The notes: generated from the letters alone by a model not told the origin. 64,000 nucleotides of DNA from Flabesymbios commensalis (GCA_964017125.1 OZ024912.1:63264579-63328578), one strand, 5' to 3'; numbered from the stretch's first letter, positions 1-12,327 are shown. Translations and numbers: made by a program.

Positions 1-442
1 ATTTGTCAAATCGGTACTTCAAATAAGAAAGAACCATTTGCTGAGTTGAAATCACATATCAAAGCCGTTGGCACTTGCTCAGTTGAGTGCAGTAGCTTCC
101 CTAATAAAATGAAACATGAAAGTCAACTAGGGTAAACTGATATTTTTGTTTTTTTTCTATAAAGAGCACATTATGGGTTAACAAATGGGTAGCACCAGAA
201 TTGTAATATATTTTTAGAATATATGTGATAAAAAGTAGCCCATTAAATGTAATTTAAGTAAAAAATATTATTCAATAAAAAAATATATATATCTATTCTG
301 GGCGTCATTTTGAAAAATGGCTATAAAACGGTCATCTGAATTTTTACGTCTCGGGACTTTTTTTTGGTCATTTTCGATACAATACCTCAAATCAAAAATG
401 CCCTGGACTAACTAGGATATATCGTAACTTGTACCAGAATAC
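1..442. other. AT-rich unique sequence with a family D fragment
   Basis: No gene is visible. A short fragment of hairpin family D (ATATCGTAACTTGTAC) lies at about 418-433. Confidence 0.5.
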
Positions 443-590
443 GATCACTGCAGCTAAAACAGTACAATGTTATCTGTCCTGCCTCGAGTTAAAATAGTAC
501 AGATTTGTCACGACTGGAGCTAAAATAAAACAGGGCAATGTGTGATGACGACTAGAGATAAATAACGTACAGGGCAATGTAATACGAATA
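443..590. repeat. Degenerate ~36-bp tandem repeat, about 4 copies
   Basis: Units begin near 446, 483, 514 and 550 with variants of CTGGAGCTAAAATA followed by ACAGGGCAATGT. The copies are strongly diverged, so this is an old array. Confidence 0.5.
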
Positions 591-763
591 GAGCGTGTCT
601 GACTTACACTCTCGCTCCGTTTCCCTTAAAACATGCTTATTCAGAAAGTTATCTGGAATGTAATATGTCGACATTTAATTTTGATAAATTTAAATCCGAT
701 TCAATAAAATGGAAAAAGTTTTTTTTTGTTATTTGATACGAAGCTAACGTCAAAGCAACTCTG

Positions 764-1082
764 TCAGACCAAAAGTCATCATAAATTTTGGCTCCTCGAT
801 ATATGTCAGCAATATGTGAACATGACCATATAATTACGGAAGTCTTTGCAAATTTTGGGTTGCTGTGGCAACGTAGCAAGTGTACCGAAAAGAACACGTT
901 TATCAGTTATTCCTGTAATACTTATTTTGGACATGCATGTCTGAAATTAAATCTTGTTCTTATTTCTCTTGGAACTGGTAAATGCACAACAGAATATTTA
1001 TAAAAACATACGCAATACTAGTCATATAAAGCCTTAAGGACATATCAAGGAGCCAATATAAAAATGATGATTTTGGCCAGAT
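764..1082. mobile_element. Palindromic MITE, family M
   Basis: Terminal inverted repeats of about 40 bases are visible. The left arm reads GACCAAAAGTCATCAT then TTTTGGCTCCTCGATAT; the right arm is its diverged reverse complement. Related arms occur at 42211-42400 and 42787-43134. There is no coding capacity. The small open frames here are shadows. Confidence 0.7.
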
Positions 1083-1230
1083 TGTTTACATGTAAACAAT
1101 AATTGTACTTACTTGATGTAAAGCGGAATAGTTTAGTTATTCACGTAATGACATACAACTTTTAAATTATAACTTGGCCTATGTATGTGTAGTTACTATA
1201 GTACCATGACTGTGTACATTAAATTTCAAA

Positions 1231-2149
1231 TGGGCATCGCTATAAGTTATAATGGGCATCGCTATAAGTTATAATGGGCATCGCTATAAGTTATAATGGG
1301 CATCGCTATAAGTTATAATGGGTATCGCTATAAGTTACAATGGGCATCGCTATAAGTTATAATGGGCATCGCTATAAGTTATAATGGGCATCGCTATAAG
1401 TTATAATGGGCATCGCTATAAGTTACAATGGGCATCGCTATAAGTTATAATGGGCATCGCTATAAGTTATAATGGGCATCGCTATAAGTTATAATGGGCA
1501 TCGCTATAAGTTATAATGGGCATCGCTATAAGTTATAATGGGCATCGCTATAAGTTATAATGGGCATCGCTATAAGTTATAATGGGCATCGCTATAAGGT
1601 ATAATGGGCATCGCTATAAGTTATAATGGGCATCGCTATAAGTTATAATGGGCATCGCTATAAGTTATAATGGGCATCGCTATAACTTATAATGGGCATC
1701 GCTATAAGTTATAATGGGCATCGCTATAAGTTATAATGGGCATCGCTATAAGTTATATTGGGCATCGCTATAAGTTATAATGGGCATCGCTATAAGTTAT
1801 AATGGGCATCGCTATAAGTTATAATGGGCATCGCTATAAGTTATAATGGGCATCGCTATAAGTTATAATGGGCATCGCTATAAGTTATAATGGGCATCGC
1901 TATAAGTTATAATGGGCATCGCTATAAGTTATAATGGGCATCGCTATAAGTTATAATGGGCATCGCTATAAGTTATAATGGGCATCGCTATAAGTTATAA
2001 TGGGCATCGCTATAAGTTATAATGGGCATCGCTATAAGTTATAATGGGCATCGCTATAAGTTATAATGGGCATCGCAATAAGTTACAATGTGCATCGTTA
2101 AAAGCTATACTGGGCATCGCTATTAGTTTTAATGGGCATCGTTCAAAGT
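1231..2149 (+). repeat. 22-bp minisatellite, about 42 copies
   Basis: The unit starts TGGGCATCGCTATAAG and is 22 bases long. Interior copies are nearly identical, with scattered single changes. The last four to five copies (from about 2070) are clearly diverged. Because 22 is not a multiple of 3, no frame is favoured. Confidence 0.97.
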
Positions 2150-2880
2150 GTTTTCCTCATATAAAATTAATTGATCGTCATCTTATAAAATCTGTTTTGA
2201 AGACTCTAGTATGCTTCACGCCTGGCTAGCGACAACAGAGGTAAGTAGATATATAATATACTCCAATGATTATTATTATTTATTTTATTTATTAGTAACA
2301 CCGTCTTATTATGGTATTATCGTTATATTATTATTCATCACTGATTGACTTGGCATTTTTTTCAACTATCACCAACTGCTTATTCGCTGCTCACTTAAAT
2401 TGACATTCAGCGATAAATGGGCATGAACAGAACGACCACAAATACATCAATCATTCTAAGCTGCAGCTTCCAGTCAACTGATTTTCTTCTGGGGACATGA
2501 ACAGTGGTCAATCAAGTGGTCACGACGCATTACTGTGTTCTACAGTGATGGCACATACTGATCTGTCTGCTTTCCTGGACATCCACATGCGAAGATCAAT
2601 AAAGACTACACTGGCCAGGCAAGAAATATTATATTAACTTTTATGGAATTTCAAAGGAATCATTGAAAATCGTTGCAATCTGTGATTTCAAGCTGTGCAA
2701 TATGTTGACATTTTTCTGAAGATGATTGTTTAGCTGTGTGAAATAGTGATGTTGATTTCTGAAGTGGCATATACTGCAATCCTTAAGAAGTTCTGAGTTT
2801 TTATAACGTATATCGCTACTTAAATGAAATAAATTGCACCCAGGTTTTGTCAAGTCTGTTACAGGCGTGATTATGTTAAT
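2150..2880. other. Unique sequence, no gene seen
   Basis: AT-rich with a short TTATT-rich patch near 2270-2330. I see no exon or repeat copy. Confidence 0.5.
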
Positions 2881-2881
2881 A

Positions 2882-2972
2882 CCGAGAATACAGTCTTTAA
2901 AATGGCACCAAACCTACACTGACGTATAAATACGTCAGTGTAGGTTTGGCGCCACTATAGAGGCTGTATTCT
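2882..2972. mobile_element. Short palindromic element
   Basis: The inner stem is centred at about 2925 (CACTGACGTATAAATACGTC region) and extends outward through ACCAAACCTACAC. Matching GAGAATACAG and CTGTATTCTC lie at the outer ends. It is a single copy in this window. Confidence 0.6.
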
Positions 2973-3466
2973 CTGTAGTATATAGTACCCTAGCTCTCGA
3001 AAGTCACACTCAAGTGAGTGGCACAAATAACGCTCATACTGCTAGGTTGTTTATAGAAGACTCGACTTGGCTTTCATTAAATACCCATGGTAATTCATTA
3101 AATGGTAGTTTGCTCAAGCCAGATCATGTATTGCTGTTGCTTTGATCAGTGGCAACGAACGATTTAAAACCTTCAACCTCACTAAGAACGAACTGGTCTC
3201 CTTCTGACCTATATGCAGTCATAGTGCAAGCATGGGGGTAGAAAGGACTCTATGGTGCGAGCGTTCCGTACCTTGTTTCTTCAAAGAGTTCTACTTTTTC
3301 TTTATAATTATATATGGTGATTCTCAGATGTGAGGTTTTGTATAACAATGAGCTTTTTAGCGAAACTTTAAAAACAGTTTGATGTTCTACTGTGAACACT
3401 TGATATTGTATCAAGCGGTCTTCAAAAGGGTTGCTACACGTAAACAATATATATTTACTATCATAT
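2973..3466. other. Unique sequence, no gene seen
   Basis: No repeat copy or coding signal was recognised. Confidence 0.45.
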
Positions 3467-3640
3467 GAATAAAATAAAATGAATGGGATTTTAGGCCACC
3501 TTTGTGCACATATACATGTAGGCTATACTGGGCCAGGAGAACTTTCTGAGAATAGTGAAATGAATAAGATGACACTGCCCTCCAGATATAGGATTCGAAA
3601 TTGGAACCCTGGCGGTCTGAGTTGCCATCATATGCGGTGA
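3467..3640 (-). mobile_element. Dimeric tRNA-SINE, partial (3' body and second head)
   Basis: Same family as the copies at 21657-21968 and 28143-28450, inverted, starting with the ATTCATTTTATTTT-like tail. The second-head B box (GGTTCCAATTTCGAATCC) is present and the first head is missing. It is quite diverged. Confidence 0.75.
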
Positions 3641-4363
3641 TCAAAAAGTATAATTATATATATATTATGTGTAGCGTTACACTGTATTGTCAATCACATA
3701 ACGAATTATAGAAAATACATCATTATGTGATAATTCGGTTATGGGTTTGCAAATTCTCAATCATGAAGCGCTGGTAATTTCAATCCTTGTGTCAGCACTT
3801 ATGATGTTGTTGCCTGCACTGTTTTTCTTCTGTGATAGCAAACAGGAGCACCAAAATGTCACTGGTAAATTATTACTCGTAAAATATGGACTATTTTTAA
3901 ACTGAAACTCGAATCTTCTCAAAATCCTCCAGCGATTTAAAAAACATTATTTGTACATCGTGTACGAATAATTAAATAGGAATTATTGTCTCGGTAAAAA
4001 TAATGAAATACCAGCGGCATATGAGTTGGCAGCTTGCGGGGGGAAGTAGTGGACATTTTGCAGATATTGTTTAAATTGGCTGAACCCAGCAGGGAGAGCC
4101 AGTCTCAACGTATGCGACGTTGAACCAGTCTTGTGCCAACGTTGTTTTATGATATCTTGTCAGCATGGACTGGCGGGGAGCGGGAAAGTGTCACACGCCT
4201 CGCACAGGACGACCTAGAATGCTGACCAGCCTATTGCCTCTGCCACTCTTGCCTGCCCTGCAGAAGAGAATGAAAGTGGACGGGGGATTCCATGTGACCG
4301 TTTGGTGCCAGGAAGCCACCCCGAGGGCAGGGTCCTCCGTGCAGTGCGGCCATCGAGGGAGCA

Positions 4364-4440
4364 CTGCCGTGCAAAGCCAAAATGCAGTATCTGCTCACTT
4401 TACAAGTACGCAGATACTGTCTTTTGGCTTTGCAGAGCAG
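4364..4440. mobile_element. Hairpin element, family E (77 bp)
   Basis: A palindrome bounded by CTGCCGTGCAAAGCC and GGCTTTGCAGAGCAG, with inner stem GCAGTATCTGC / GCAGATACTG. Other copies lie at 35181, 44605 and 46213. Confidence 0.75.
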
Positions 4441-4803
4441 AACACGCGTGCACTTCGTATCACCGCTCGCCGGGCTCTACTGGCATTGTAACTCGTCTTC
4501 ATCGTGGTTTCCTGCAGCTCTTCTGCCTGCAGCATGGGCTGGTCATTCTCCAACCCGCTGTCTCTCCCCCCGCCACTTCCTGTCCGTCTCCCACCCCTCT
4601 CTGATCAATTGGACCAGGCCGGCCAATTCGCCTCACGAGGACGGCACTGATCAGCTCGTCTGCAAGCAAATTCGCATGGCCGCGAGCCTTCTGGCGATTA
4701 TTTCCGCCCGGCCGCGACCATTTGGGCCCGGCTGCAATCAAAACTACTTTGCATTAGAGAACAGACTGGCGTTGCGGCGGAGTATCTCATGATCAATGCC
4801 TCT

Positions 4804-4883
4804 CCAACAAACACGACACGCCGACCAACGTAACCAACGCCGGCCCAGAAATAAGCCAACGCTGGTCGGGCGCGGCGTGTTCG
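4804..4883. mobile_element. Hairpin element, family B, GC-rich variant
   Basis: Starts with a CCAACAAACAC version of the CCCAGCAAACAC terminus. Its arms CGCCGACCAACG and CGCTGGTCGGGCG pair with each other. Confidence 0.55.
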
Positions 4884-5107
4884 ATTCCGCGGCGCGCGGC
4901 TATCCTTGTTGAGGTTGTCGCTGCCAGATCGTGCCAGCCAGCCGCTTTGCCGAGGAGAAGACTTCCTGTGAACTGAGCAAATACACTAAAGACGTTCATT
5001 TACAAAGAGTGTCACCAACACGAGATGGCGCACAAATATAAACGTCTGACCAACGATGTGTGTGCCACTGGAGATAAGTCCTTCTTAACTCACTGTAACA
5101 CTTACAG

Positions 5108-5236
5108 CACTGAAATATGTTTTTATAGACCATAAAGACCAAATGTGTTTTCAATTTGAAATCATTATAAATGTCTTAGTTAGCTCTTTTCGATTAATTT
5201 TAATACCTATGTCATGAGTCTACGGCCATTAGAAAT
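5108..5236 (+). mobile_element. Family A element, left half only
   Basis: Shows the landmark order ACCATGGAGACCAAA-like, TCAATTTGAAATCAT, AATGTCTTAGTTAGCTC, GTCTACGGCCATTAG. The right-hand ACGTCAGAATCTGACGT hairpin and end are missing. Confidence 0.8.
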
Positions 5237-5650
5237 ATTGCCTGTGTATATTAAAAATAAATAGTGATTTTACAAAGCTAATCAGCTTGTATATACATGT
5301 CAATAAGATGTGAAACGTTTTGACAATTAAGTCGGGAAAGACTTTTAATGGTGTCATTGAGACATATGTCTGTACGGGAAAGTGTCTATATGACGAATTT
5401 TCAAATGCGTCAATTGTCTCCAATGTACTCTCAAATTACTATTTTAGTGTTGCTTTTTACTGAGACAAGTTACAATATGATAACATTTAGTAGTAGGATG
5501 ATATATTATTACAAGGATTTCAATTTAATTTATTCGTTAGCAGCATAAATTACTGTTCTTCGGAATGAAATATGTGTTAATTCAACATCAACACTTGTAA
5601 CTAATGGGTATCAAATTACATGTAAAATTTAAAATGTGTGAACTCTTCAA
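5237..5650. other. AT-rich sequence, no gene seen
   Basis: A roughly 45-base segment at about 5557-5605 (TTCAACATCAACACTT) recurs at 5947-5995. Family C therefore seems to sit inside an older, unclassified repeat. Confidence 0.45.
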
Positions 5651-5888
5651 CCCTTTAACCGCCGGTGTCGCATATATTCGGATTTTCACTTTTTATTAGC
5701 ACATTAAGTACCACATTTTAAATATGTTAAAGATAAAATGTGACATCAACCAGCAAGATTTGAAACAAGTTGACCTCCATTTTGTCAAATCTGAATTATT
5801 TTCACTCACTTGAAGTTGTGGATCGCGTCAGCGAGACACAACTTCAAGTGGGTGAAAATTCAAATTGAATAATTTGGCGGTTAAAGGG
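5651..5888 (+). mobile_element. Family C element (TTAA-type MITE, 238 bp)
   Basis: Termini CCCTTTAACCGCC and GGCGGTTAAAGGG are inverted repeats, flanked by TCAA (left) and TTAA (right). Inside is a stem-loop, ACTTGAAGTTGTG / CACAACTTCAAGTG. CCC...GGG ends on TTAA targets suggest mobilisation by a piggyBac-type transposase. Confidence 0.85.
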
Positions 5889-6027
5889 TTAAACGCTATG
5901 AACAAGTATAATCGTTTTTATCCCATTTTGTTAGCAAATTGTATTATTGTTATTCGGAATAAAAAGTTTGTTTCAACATCAACACTTTTACTTGTTGAGT
6001 CTCAAATTAAAAAAATATGAGTATTAC

Positions 6028-6085
6028 TACCCACTTAAAGTTGCGAATCGCGCTAGTGACACATAATTCTAAGTGGGTGTAAATT
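6028..6085. repeat. Stand-alone family C-type stem-loop
   Basis: CCCACTTAAAGTTGCG pairs imperfectly with ATTCTAAGTGGGTG. This is the inner hairpin of family C without the usual ends. Confidence 0.6.
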
Positions 6086-8654
6086 TAAATGCTGCTACTT
6101 AGCAGGTAAATGGTTGTTGGGGATGCAATATTTGATACACATATTATGTCAAACATAATGCTGTATTTGTTTAACAAATCTGAAACGTGTAAATAATAGG
6201 AAAGATACACTGTCCCCCAAAAGTTTCAAAGTTCCAAAATATCGACGTTCCGGGAATTTCTAGTTTCCATTGATATTTGAAGGGCTCCATGTAATAAACT
6301 GTTAAACGCCATTAACATTATAGAACACTTTTCTCAAAAACAAATACATGTGTATGGCTGTTAGTGAAACAGATTTATCTATAAAAAAACTCGCTGGTGT
6401 GTTTACCAGTAAATAATAAGTAAATAACAGTTATGTATAAGTACACAATCACAATATGTAGGAAATCGTAGCGGTAAGTTTACTTTTTATCCTAGCATGT
6501 TCTTACAAATATTACAATCACAAACCACAAATGGCAAGCACCCTTAAAATGATTTTTCAAATATCAACAATATTAATTTTAAATGTGCAAAAGTATTCAG
6601 ATAAATGGTTGGAAGTCACTTTTTTCCCAGATATATAATCGATATCCATGATTTCTGGGAAAATTCGAATAATTAATGCAACCATACAATGTAGGTTTGC
6701 TAGCAATAATATGGTAATGTCATTTACCATAAGATTTTGTGATATTGAAAATGAACAATATTTGCTAATACTAGTTTACAAAAATGGAAAATTTGCGCAA
6801 GGCATGATTCCTAAAATTACTTTTCCAATAATATTGATAAACAAACTTATTTTACTCGGAAGCTCTCGGTCATGCTAGTGGGAGAACAATATTTAACTTA
6901 AACTTAATGTATAGCGCAATTCCATACGCTACGTCCTTAGAAACGTCTTGTGCGTCGTGCTTCACATATTGCGTCACGTCCTGTGCCACATTTTTTACCC
7001 TTCTTGTTCTTGCAAAGTTATTGTGCCACGCTTTTGAGCCACAGCTTGCCTATATATCTCCTTCTTGCGCTGAGTCGGGTGCAATATAGAGGCTGATAGC
7101 CATGATAACAATACAATTGTATATGGCCTACGTAACATAGACTGATTTGGTGACAGAGATATGATTTATATATCACATCCGGCGGATAACGCAACTGCAT
7201 GTACATGCTTTATAGTTCAAGGCTATAATTTTAACTAAATGGTCATTAGGTGTAGCCTGTCTGCATTTTGTTCCCATTTGATAATGTTGTGAATTGGTTT
7301 ACACAGGGCTCTCAAGGGCAGGACTCGAGGGAGGGGAGACTTTAAAATCTTTGTTCTGAGAACGTCGCAGCGTAGAAAGCATGCCATTGTACTTATCCCA
7401 TTCATCATATATTTTTGTTACTAAAATGTATTTAGGCCCGCTTTCATTTATTACTGTTCTTGTAGCTTCCAATAAAATTCATGAAGGTATGTGAACCTTC
7501 ACAATAACAAAACAACCTCTAGCATCTTTCATTGAACAATTGTCAGCCATATCTCAGATTACGTTTTCAGAATAGCGGCTGATCTTATTGACATAAGGTA
7601 ATAATTATAAGCCTGGTGTTTGCTGAAATTTGTTCTTAGGATAACAGGCTCACATATATTTTAAAATGTATCTGATATATTATTGGTCTAGGTGGATTCA
7701 GTGACTACCCAACTTGTTGAAATAGTGCATTGCATGCATAGAAAATTGGCTGAAATTAAATACATTTTTTTTTTAAATCTGACTTAACGCTGGCATGCTA
7801 TCTTTTATAAGTAAAAAAATAAATAATGACCAATAAGCGTTTCATTACCATAGTTTGTGTAGCGATACCGACCCCTCGTCATTAAAATTTATTCAATATA
7901 AATCCCTTCTCAAATGACTTTACAGATGTTGATTAAAAATACTTCTTGGGCCAAAGGCCTTAATATGTTTCAAAATGTTCTGAGAGTAGTCTAGATTGAT
8001 TCACCGATCACCAAACTAGTCGAAATGAGGTACTTGAAACTACAATTGAACTAAAATCAACCAATTTATAGACTAAACAGTACCGGGAATGTGGCAGCGA
8101 CCATCTTGGATGCCATTTGAATAACTAAAAATTATCAAACAAGGAAGCTTGGTATCATTCAGATTCTGACAATGTATATGAAAACCATAGGACTGCGAAG
8201 CAGATTCAGAGATTCGTCCTTGGCATTTCGACATTAGGCTACGATTAATGTTTTCTTCAAACTAAAATCTTCTAAAATGTGATATTAGTCTTGTTACTGT
8301 GCTACAGCGTAAGCATTCAGAATATAAATAAAAATGTTTGATACACACAACATTAGGCCTATACATAGTCAGTAAATTATGAGTACAGATCAAATATCTT
8401 TCATTCAGATTAACTGCTTTCAAAATAATTATACATCTGTGAGGATTCCAATATATACATGTAGCTTGCAAGAGCTTTACCAAAACATGTATTAAAGGTT
8501 TTGGTGGATGCACTCATGTCTGTCAACATTAATGGTCTCGCCATTTAGTGGTCACTGTATCTGAAGTTATACTGTTACTAATGGTTTTCTAAGACAAGTG
8601 TCACTAAAATATGCTGTAAATGAGAAGGTGATTCAAAACAGTTAACTGTTTATT
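6086..8654. other. AT-rich intergenic sequence, no gene seen
   Basis: 2.6 kb with no recognisable exon, repeat family or RNA gene. Open frames are short and lack any family match. TAGGCCTA-like words recur, as they do throughout the window. Confidence 0.5.
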
Positions 8655-8738
8655 AATCAATCTGAATTTTCACCCACTTGAAATTGTGTCTCGCTGACGC
8701 GATCCACAACTTCAAGTGAGTGAAATTTATTCAGATTT
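8655..8738. mobile_element. Family C fragment (inner hairpin)
   Basis: TTTTCACCCACTTGAAATTG pairs with CAACTTCAAGTGAGTGAAA. The element is cut off by the adjoining (ACTC)n tract. Confidence 0.75.
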
Positions 8739-8906
8739 CACTCACTCACTCACTCACTCACTCACTCACTCACTCACTCACTCACTCACTCACTCACTCA
8801 ATCACTCACTCACTCACTCACTCACTCACTCACTCACTCACTCACTCACTCACTCACTCACTCACTCACTCACTCACTCACTCACTCACTCACTCACTCA
8901 CTCACT
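8739..8906 (+). repeat. (CACT)n microsatellite, ~168 bp
   Basis: About 42 tetranucleotide units with one CAAT interruption near 8810. It begins at the GAGTGAAA/TTTCACTC-type end of the family C hairpin. The TH(S)L repeat frames it creates are not genes. Confidence 0.97.
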
Positions 8907-9016
8907 TGTACGAAATAATATTCGTTTGTAAATTTTTTTATTGTGTTTGTACAAAATGATCTCGTTTTTACAAAATATTACTTCGTTTGTACGAAATATT
9001 ATTTCGTTTGTACGGA
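8907..9016 (+). repeat. ~20-bp TCGTTTGTACGAAATATT tandem, about 4-5 copies
   Basis: Variants of the palindromic word TTTGTACGAAA recur at about 20-base spacing. The unit can fold on itself. Confidence 0.7.
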
Positions 9017-9598
9017 GCTCGGGTGAATTGGTTAGCGCTGCAGTCTGTCACGCCGGAACCTTGGTGAAAAGTTTAACGTTGCCGTCTGTCACGCCGGAGC
9101 CCTGGTTAGCGCTGCCGTCCATCAAACCGGAGCCCTGGTGAAGTTGTTAGAGCTACTGTCCATCACGCCGGAACCCTGGTCAAAAGGTTAACGCTGCCGT
9201 CCATCACACCGGAGCTCGGGTTAAGTTTTTAACGCTGCCGTCTATCACGCCGGAGCCTTGTTGAAGAGGTTAGCGCCACCGTCCATCACGCTGAAGCCCT
9301 GTTCAAAAGATTAACGCTGCTGTCCATCACGCCGGAGCTCGGGTGAAGTGTCTAGCGCTGCAGTCTATCACGCTGGAGCCTTGATTAAGAGGTTACCTTT
9401 GCCTTCCATCACGCAAGAGCCCCTGCTAGCGCTGCCGTCCATCAAACCGGAGCCCTGGTGAAGTGGTTAGAGCTACTGTCCATCACGCCGGAGCCTTCGT
9501 TAAGATGTTACCGCTGCCGTCCATCACGCCAGAGATCGGGTAATGTGGTTAGAACTACAGACTATCACGCCGGAGCCTTGGTGAAGCTGCCGCCCATC
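9017..9598 (+). repeat. Tandem array of tRNA-like 5' halves, ~13 units
   Basis: Units of roughly 40-46 bases read GGAGCCCTGGTGAAG, TGGTTAGCGCTGCC, GTCCATCACGCC. That order resembles an acceptor strand, a D arm with A-box character and an anticodon arm (TGTCACGCC, tRNA-Asp-like), with no T arm. Copies differ by substitutions and small indels, and some lack the GAAG segment. Confidence 0.65.
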
Positions 9599-9603
9599 AC
9601 ACT

Positions 9604-9870
9604 GAAACAATGAAAGTACAAAACAACGAAAGTACAAAACTGCGGAACAACGAAATTACGAAACAACAAAAGTACGAAACACCGAAAGTGCGAAAGTACG
9701 AAACAACGAAAGTACGAAACAACGAGAGTAAAAAAACAACGAAAGTGCGAAACTGCGGAAGTGCAAAACAACGAATGTGCGAAACTGCGAAATAACGGAA
9801 GTACGAAACAACGAAAGTACGAAACAACGAAAGTACGAGACAACGAAAGTACGAAACAACGAAAACGTGT
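9604..9870 (+). repeat. Purine-rich tandem array (CGAAAGTACGAAACAA)
   Basis: Units of about 8-18 bases alternate CGAAAGTA and CGAAACAA and run directly on from the tRNA-like array. Open frames on both strands are repeat artefacts. Confidence 0.9.
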
Positions 9871-10982
9871 TATTTTACGCAGCACACTCTCCTGTGGCTG
9901 ACCATATAGGAAATCCACAATAATTGTTAATTGGAGGTCAAAATTGGTTAGACATTATGTCGTCGACATAATGGTCAACCACATACATACTCCATTGTTG
10001 AACGAACACAATCATGTCGGGCGACATGGAGCCATATCAATAAAGAAAAGGGATAAGGGAGTTGAGAAAGCAGTATCTGCATGGTGCCTGACCAACGGTA
10101 TGGGCTGAGAAAGAAAACAAAAGGTATAAGATTCCGCATAATGTCAAGCTTTTTGTCTCTGGTATCACGGCTGAAAAAATCTATTGTGGTGTTAATAATA
10201 CATCGTATAGATTTAAGGTATTTTGGTGCAAAGATATTCAGATGAGATTTTTTTGTAGAACCTGAGAACTGGATATTTAGCATGTTTAATCAACGGATAC
10301 GACTCTTGCCATTTGCCCCATATCATGTACTGCTCCATAGCTATCAAGTTTTTAAATTCCATGGTCAATATTGTCTGCTTGGCACATGACAAATGCACCA
10401 CCAATATATCATCACCTAAACACCTAAACTTAAAGTGGATGATGTATTTACATGTTTTTATATGCATATACATTGATTTACATATATTACTGTATCTACA
10501 TGCTTCTGTGTGAAATGGGCAGTAACCAAATGAGTTGATACTTTATTTCACACCATGAACGGACCATGTACGCTTTCATGGTTATCCAAAGCACCTTGCC
10601 ATTGATGGATCAACTTCATCGTTTGATTTTCCTTAATTAACCTATCGGGACCAACATATCGTACCCAATGTAAAAACACGAGACGGGGGCACTTTATAAT
10701 TGACACATTCGGCGACACGCCATTTGAAAGGCCTCTACAACGAACATGTGTGAGCGACAGCTTATCTAGCATGCAAGTCCCGATGCCCATATTTATGTTG
10801 CCATGTCAAACTGAAACATATAAGTTGTAATGGTTGGAGAAACGATCATGGGTATATTGACAGCATCACAGGCTTATGTGCATATTTTATGGCAATGACA
10901 AGGACAATATAATATTTATAAATCTGTACATATAAATCTGGCAAAATTAAAATAAATGATGGCTATCTCGACGAATCAGAAG
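9871..10982. other. Unique sequence, no gene seen
   Basis: Several 60-100-codon frames overlap on both strands, with no recognisable product or splice context. Confidence 0.45.
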
Positions 10983-11016
10983 CCTACGATATATCGTAAC
11001 TTGTACTACGAGAATA
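10983..11016. repeat. Family D half-element
   Basis: AGAAGCCTACGATATATCGT followed by AACTTGTAC and GAGAATACGG is the right arm of the hairpin at 33430-33546. Confidence 0.7.
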
Positions 11017-11428
11017 CGGCGCTGACCCAATATTGGTCCAACATTGAGCTGCAGATCCCTCGAGTATGTAATTCTTACTAATACATTGTTCGTTCACATG
11101 GCTCACTTATCAGCTCGTTTTCTTGATTTACATGTACTGAAAGTAGTCAAACATATCTTAAATATGAAAACGAGTACTTCCTGATGAGTGTTTGCGTTTC
11201 ACAACAAAGGCGCTCCACAGCCAAGAATGACACACACCAAGCTGATTTGTTGTCGATCGGAATGGATCATAACTGATATTTTAGTGACATGTGGATGGAT
11301 CTCCTTCTACTTCTAGTGTTCATGTGGCGTCTACAACATGTAAGTGATTGTGAGCAAAAGGTTTCTTGACTTATGTAGTAGCTACTGGTGAAGTAATTGT
11401 GCAGACATAGTCAATAAAATACATTGCA

Positions 11429-11665
11429 CCCTTAGAGCGCTGAATTCTTTTTTGCATAAATCTTGGTGACCAAAGGGTTCTATTCAATTTAAAATCATCA
11501 TAAATGTCATAGTTAGCTCTTTCTGATACATTTGAATACCTATGTTATGGGTCTACGGTAAATAGAAATACACTCTTGCAGTGCAGGGTCGACTTTAGTC
11601 GTCAGAATCTGACGTCTACAGACGTCAGATTCTGACGACTAAAGTCGATCCCCGCGCTTTAAGGG
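11429..11665 (+). mobile_element. Family A element, complete (237 bp)
   Basis: Ends CCCTTAGAGCGC and GCGCTTTAAGGG. Carries the GACGTCAGATTCTGACG hairpin block and the GATCGACTTTAG / CTAAAGTCGATC stem. The target site is degraded (TGCA / ATAA). Confidence 0.85.
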
Positions 11666-12327
11666 ATAATCGTGGGGTACTCAATAACTTTTTTTCATAG
11701 GTTTTTTAAATTATTTCCATTCGTTTGCAGCCACGACTCGCGATATAGCATTACCAGAAAAGACTTTAAGGAGATATGGACTGGTGTGTCAGTGTCTAAG
11801 ACAGTACTCGGTTACGTTATTTAAATGCCGACGTGATTAGGTTTGTAATTAATGCCACGCCTTCTCAATAGTCACAGTGACATATGGGGACAATCAACAA
11901 TAGCTCAAATTGTATTCTTGCAATACAAGAAGTACGTTACGTAACCTTCTTCTCTTTTGTCTGATCTCATTTTGTCTGGAACCAAACATGAGTCGAGTGT
12001 GTATTATTTCCTAGCTGTTCATTGAGATGGTGCACTGGTGAATGAAGATGTAATACGAGCGTGGCGCCGCTCTTTATCAAAACAGTGCTATTGTCATTAC
12101 ATGATTACATTAATATTATCGAGCTTTAACCCTTGTTCTGCTAGAGGCCCGTATAATACATATTCAAGCGAGTTTGCAGACCGAGTAAAATGCCACTGAT
12201 TACAGTATTTTGTGGTAGACGCTCAGTTAGTCAAATAATGAAAATTTAGTGACGTTTTATTTTCACGAACTGCACTAATTTTTGGCATTTGAAGCTGAAA
12301 ATTGTGTTAGTTCCAGCCTGGAATTAA
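11666..12327. other. Unique sequence, no gene seen
   Basis: Moderately complex and not repeat-like. No exon was recognised. Confidence 0.45.

Larger units (their letters stand above)
4020..5000. other. GC-rich block with two hairpin elements
   Basis: About 1 kb is much richer in G+C than its flanks. Overlapping open frames in several frames and both strands show no codon signature and look like GC shadows. It carries hairpin E (4364-4440) and a hairpin B-like copy (4804-4883). It could be a CpG island or regulatory block. Confidence 0.45.

Noticed and set aside
4165-4792. Several overlapping frames of 80-136 codons
   Set aside because: They overlap on both strands in a GC-rich block, cross hairpin E, and show no family signature or splice context.
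8716-8959. Frames encoding THSL repeats
   Set aside because: They are translations of the (ACTC)n microsatellite.
9565-9918. 117-codon minus-strand frame rich in Phe, Arg and Val
   Set aside because: It is a translation of the CGAAAGTACGAAACAA tandem array.
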